DNA from: Bifidobacterium bohemicum DSM 22767
GTDB taxonomy: Bacteria; Actinomycetota; Actinomycetes; Actinomycetales; Bifidobacteriaceae
DNA: 64,000 bases
NCBI RefSeq assembly: GCF_000741525.1
Contig: NZ_JGYP01000002.1
Location: 826,535-890,534, forward strand
Direction of reading: 5' to 3'
Shown: one piece after another, positions 60,947-64,000 of the stretch
Numbering within the stretch: position 1 is the stretch's first letter
Layout: each line of letters starts with the position of its first letter
Notes under the pieces: generated by a model
Told to the model about the DNA's origin: nothing
Seen by the model: the letters and a program-made list of their open reading frames with translations, nothing else
Databases searched by the model: none
Position numbers and translations under genes: made by a program

Positions 60947-61906
60947 CTACACCTCAAGCTTCTGGTCGAAGTGCTTGGCCAGCGACGGAATGTCAGGCAT
61001 ACCGTACTTGACGACGAGCTCGCGCCAAGCACGCTCGTTGGGCGGGCCGAAACGCCGGGCCTTACGGGCGTACGCCTCGGCCGTCAGGAAGCGCGGCGGC
61101 ACGGACTTGCTGTTGTATTTGTCCGCCACCATCACCACCTCCTGCTCAAGGTTGACCGGCACATAGTCGTCGGGAGGAAGTTTCAACCTTTGGGCCACGA
61201 CCTGCTCGCGCGTCAGACCCACGCCGGTATGATTGCGCGCGAATTGCGCGATCGACTCGTCAACGCCTTGTTCGATCAGCCATTCGTAGCCGCGCAGGCC
61301 GTGGAGAATGTAGTTGGGGCCGTCGAATTGAATCTTGCCGCCATTTGAACCGTCGTTCTTAAGCACCAGATACGTGCCGATGTCGTGGAGCATCGCGCCC
61401 ACGACCGCAAGGTTCTCGTCAAGCAGGCGTGGAGGCACCATCCCGCCGCGCACACCGTCAGTGGCCGGAACCACAGGCGTAATCCGGTGCGCGAGCATCG
61501 CCGGAGTCACACGAGGGCTTTTTGCGGTGTCTGAAGGCTTCGTTCCGCTCGAAGACGTGCCTACGTCCTGAGTTCCGGAGGCATCAGCGCCCATAAACCG
61601 TACGAAGGAGGCAGATTCGGAGTCCACGGAGCCAGTACTCTGCTTGACATCCTCAGCAGCATGGTTCTTATGTACACGGTTCGTCAGGCGACCAGCCAAC
61701 GGGTCGTAATTCCCGGTCAACTCCGGCGCGTCGTGGGGCAGGGTGCAACGGCGCGCAAACAAAGCATTCTGCCGTCGTACCAGTTGCCGTGTAATGGTTG
61801 CGATGATGACGCAGTGCGTATGAATCAGGTCGTACGCCGGCTGCGAGGGTGCGAGTCTTTGGTGCAGCTCATCCGCTTGCGCAAGCGTGGGGATATATCC
61901 GGTCAT
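60947..61906 (-). CDS. HD-domain phosphohydrolase-like protein
   Basis: This 319-residue protein has the HD motif in VVGAMLHDIGTYLVLK and further His/Asp residues (LHGLRGYEWL, ARNHTGVGLT and VMVADKYNS) in the order of a small HD hydrolase of the HDIG type. The first His is likely IHTHCVII near residue 30. About 100 residues between the first His and the HD motif are a low-complexity insert (SGTQDVGTSSSGTKPSD), which is unusual. Such proteins hydrolyse nucleotides or phosphoesters. The actual substrate is not known. Confidence 0.8.
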   Translation of the reverse strand: MTGYIPTLAQADELHQRLAPSQPAYDLIHTHCVIIATITRQLVRRQNALFARRCTLPHDAPELTGNYDPLAGRLTNRVHKNHAAEDVKQSTGSVDSESASFVRFMGADASGTQDVGTSSSGTKPSDTAKSPRVTPAMLAHRITPVVPATDGVRGGMVPPRLLDENLAVVGAMLHDIGTYLVLKNDGSNGGKIQFDGPNYILHGLRGYEWLIEQGVDESIAQFARNHTGVGLTREQVVAQRLKLPPDDYVPVNLEQEVVMVADKYNSKSVPPRFLTAEAYARKARRFGPPNERAWRELVVKYGMPDIPSLAKHFDQKLEV

Positions 61907-62213
61907 ACTACCATTGTACGGCTCCGCCCGTGTGGCGAGGGCATATGATTCACATTTGTGACACCGATGTCTTCCGCGTCATCTATGCAAACATGCTTCA
62001 GTGGTCGGTTCGACCGAGCGAACTTTCAAGCCACACCGTCCAGCATCTTCAGATTGCGCCATGCAGGTCAAATGAAAGGTGAGCCTCCTTATATACGACA
62101 TATAACATACTACACATAGCGCTTATCTTCGGGGGAGGGGTTCCGGGCATAGCCAAAACTGTTACCGAACCGCACACAAACTTTGACCTCAACAAGACGA
62201 TTAACCCATCACC
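61907..62213. other. Intergenic region upstream of the HD-domain gene
   Basis: About 300 bases with no gene. TTATAT-N5-ATATAA (62089-62105) is an AT-rich inverted repeat that could be part of the HD gene promoter or an operator. Confidence 0.35.
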
Positions 62214-63254
62214 TTACAGCCCACGAATCCGGAAATCACCGGTGGCCAAGGCGGAGACGATCATGTGGTTGTTGGGTAACGCTTTCCAGCCTTCAGATTG
62301 CGGGTGTTGGAAGCCTGAACTGGCGACGACGACACCACGGGCGCCCTCAACCGCGGCATCGCCCTCGACCGCACCTTCAGCACCAACCGCACAACCACCC
62401 ACTTCAACACCCCCAGCTGTCCCCATGCCGTGAGCATTATCGGTAGCATTTTGAGTTCGCCCAAACGGAGCCGTAAAATCATCAGCGGTTTCGAAGGTGT
62501 CGGAAGCCGGGCTCCCTGTATCCCAGCGGTGCCCGCTCTCGACCGGACCGGTGGCACGATACCACATGTCCCCGTAGTCATCTGCCTGCCCACCCCAGCC
62601 GTAATCGGCATACGAATTGACGATCTCGCCCAAGGTCGGGGCGCCGGACGTGGCATGGAGGGCAACGAACCGGTCACTGTCGCAAACGATGCAGTTGTAA
62701 CTTGCGTTTGGGTACGATCGGCGCAACTTCGCTACGGCACGACGCACGGCCTCATCCAGCGGCAGCCCGGCGGACACAAAACCGGCAATCACCGCGAAAA
62801 CCACGGCCGAATCGCTATGAGGACTGATGGCGACGACAGTACGCCGATCGACTTCGAATGTCGGATCATCCAGAATATTGACTCCCGTCGATGAGGCGAT
62901 ATGCCCATTATGAATGAACGTCATGTCGTCATATGTAAACGGTTGAACGTTCTCCATGATTCCCGGTATGCCCGGACTTCCCCAACGCAGATGCCACAAG
63001 GCGACCTCTGCCGGGACATCGGCCAACGTGTTGAATTCAGGATCGGAGTACGCCGCCATGGTCGTATGGTAAAGACGCTGATCGCCCGGTTGGCCCACAC
63101 TGTCGAGACCGCCCTGGCAACCGCCCAGCGCCACGCCCCAGCCGTCGCGATGAATCTCACTCAAGCGCCGGAAATCAGAGGTAGCCGCAGGACCGAGCAC
63201 CTGACGGAGGCTCAGGCGGGCGGCCGATATGCTGTATCCAAGGAGTCTGCACAT
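62214..63254 (-). CDS. Class II glutamine amidotransferase (YafJ-like)
   Basis: ATG 63254 gives 346 residues starting MCRLLGYS, with Cys2 as the nucleophile after Met removal. The long upstream extension to 63386 is rejected for that reason. The Ntn-hydrolase features RDGWGVALG, LWHLRWGSPG and FIHNGHIAS are present. The domain releases ammonia from glutamine. No synthetase domain follows, so the acceptor is unknown. Residues about 255-320 are a Gly/Ala-rich variable insert before a conserved-looking end (NNHMIVSALATGDF). Confidence 0.88.
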   Translation of the reverse strand: MCRLLGYSISAARLSLRQVLGPAATSDFRRLSEIHRDGWGVALGGCQGGLDSVGQPGDQRLYHTTMAAYSDPEFNTLADVPAEVALWHLRWGSPGIPGIMENVQPFTYDDMTFIHNGHIASSTGVNILDDPTFEVDRRTVVAISPHSDSAVVFAVIAGFVSAGLPLDEAVRRAVAKLRRSYPNASYNCIVCDSDRFVALHATSGAPTLGEIVNSYADYGWGGQADDYGDMWYRATGPVESGHRWDTGSPASDTFETADDFTAPFGRTQNATDNAHGMGTAGGVEVGGCAVGAEGAVEGDAAVEGARGVVVASSGFQHPQSEGWKALPNNHMIVSALATGDFRIRGL

Positions 63255-63427
63255 ACCGTCACTATAACGGCCTTGCGCCGTCGACGAGACGAGAGGGCCA
63301 TAACCATAACCTTGAACCTGCATACTGCGAAAACCATGGTGAACGGCGCACAATATGCCGCACCTATCCGAGGCAAAAGCAGGCATAACAACCTATGCAT
63401 GCACGGACTGACGTTGCGGTCGATACG

Positions 63428-64000
63428 CTAGTCGTCCTGTCTGACCACACTCTCGCCGGCACCACTGGACTCACCAGCCTCGACCTTGTCGACCTCTCCG
63501 GTTTTTTCGACCCCGTAATCGTCAGCCACAGGTGCGGAGGTATGATGGTTCCCCGTATACACTTCCTTACGCTGCAGGCGTGGTGGCCTGCGTGTAGTGA
63601 CGAACAGTGGTTGTACTTCGACGACGGGATTGTATGGCGCCAGACCGAACCACTTGACCGGCGAACCCGCGAAACGCCGGATCGCGTACTTCATCTTCAG
63701 ACTCAACGCCTCACGGGCCGACAGCTTCGACTCCGGCATCAACGCCTTATGGATCAGCACATACCGCACCGTGCCGATATCCGGATCCGCATCCACCTTC
63801 GGATACACCGACACCTGCGCCGGCAACTCCCCCGTCGCCGACAGATCATGCATCACCTGATGGATGTACGCCGGAATCGACTGCGACACCTTGAACCCCA
63901 GACGGATACGCACCCGGAACATATAGTCCGTGCCGAAATCCTCCACCGAATACTCACGCGTGAACGGCTCGTCCGTGGTCACCACCGACACCGCCCACCA
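63428..64000 (-). CDS. kup: Kup potassium transporter, C-terminal part (runs off the window)
   Basis: About 190 residues are visible, and the frame is open to the window edge (WWAVSVVTTDEPFT). They match the soluble C-terminal domain of Kup/HAK potassium transporters: DFGTDYMFRVRIRLGFKVSQ and QVMHDLSATGELP. The final 40 residues are acidic and variable. The membrane part lies outside this window. Kup takes up potassium with protons. Confidence 0.88.
   Translation of the reverse strand, partial: WWAVSVVTTDEPFTREYSVEDFGTDYMFRVRIRLGFKVSQSIPAYIHQVMHDLSATGELPAQVSVYPKVDADPDIGTVRYVLIHKALMPESKLSAREALSLKMKYAIRRFAGSPVKWFGLAPYNPVVEVQPLFVTTRRPPRLQRKEVYTGNHHTSAPVADDYGVEKTGEVDKVEAGESSGAGESVVRQDD

Noticed and set aside
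1..64000. CRISPR arrays, insertion sequences and rRNA genes
   Set aside because: I saw no regularly spaced repeats, no transposase or integrase with intact domains, and no rRNA sequence in the window.

Overview
The window reads as a chromosomal segment of a Bifidobacterium or a close relative in the Bifidobacteriaceae. The case rests on high GC with strong Shine-Dalgarno sites, LPXTG pili with a class C sortase, zwf paired with opcA, an actinobacterial FtsY with an N-terminal membrane anchor, class Ib NrdF with NrdR-like boxes, and a LacI / oligosaccharide permease / GH32 cluster. This is inference from gene content. No 16S rRNA gene is present.

Positions 1-17.5 kb are a cell-surface polysaccharide locus. 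It holds two GT2 and one GT4 glycosyltransferases, a Wzm/Wzt-type ABC exporter with a polymer-binding tail on the ATPase, a LicD-type transferase, a family-3 acyltransferase, one DUF6541 and two DUF6020-like polytopic membrane proteins, and two near-identical DPM1/GtrB-like GT2 enzymes. The middle of this block is visibly AT-richer than the flanks and carries decayed gene pieces. Both DUF6020-like genes are broken by one-base changes at runs of A. I infer a system in which GtrB-like enzymes charge a polyprenyl carrier and GT-C-like membrane proteins decorate the exported polymer, with an on/off or decaying decoration layer.

Positions 17.5-30.4 kb carry a secreted GH25 muramidase with nine ricin-type lectin repeats, a small hypothetical gene, tRNA-Ser(GGA), a sortase-assembled pilus operon (tip adhesin, backbone pilin, class C sortase; all minus strand) and ftsY. 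A run of ten G separates ftsY from a divergent TetR gene. Positions 31.5-37 kb hold another GT2, tRNA-Lys(TTT), an apparent ammonium-transporter remnant, and a large Upf1/DNA2-like SF1 helicase split into two overlapping frames.

Positions 37-49.9 kb hold a DUF1516-like membrane protein, a sucrose/fructoside cluster (LacI regulator, MFS permease, GH32), an MHS-type MFS carrier, a zinc alcohol dehydrogenase, solitary nrdF, an M20 peptidase and both subunits of L-serine dehydratase. Positions 50-54 kb hold an AbgB-like amidohydrolase, an MFS carrier and a YheO-type regulator, which look like one peptide or acyl-amino-acid utilisation group.

Positions 54.2-58 kb carry zwf-opcA-pgl. Positions 58.3-60.9 kb hold an FtsX/MacB-like permease coupled to an ABC ATPase homologue that lacks recognisable catalytic motifs. 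The window ends with an HD-domain protein, a class II glutamine amidotransferase and the C-terminal part of a Kup potassium transporter.
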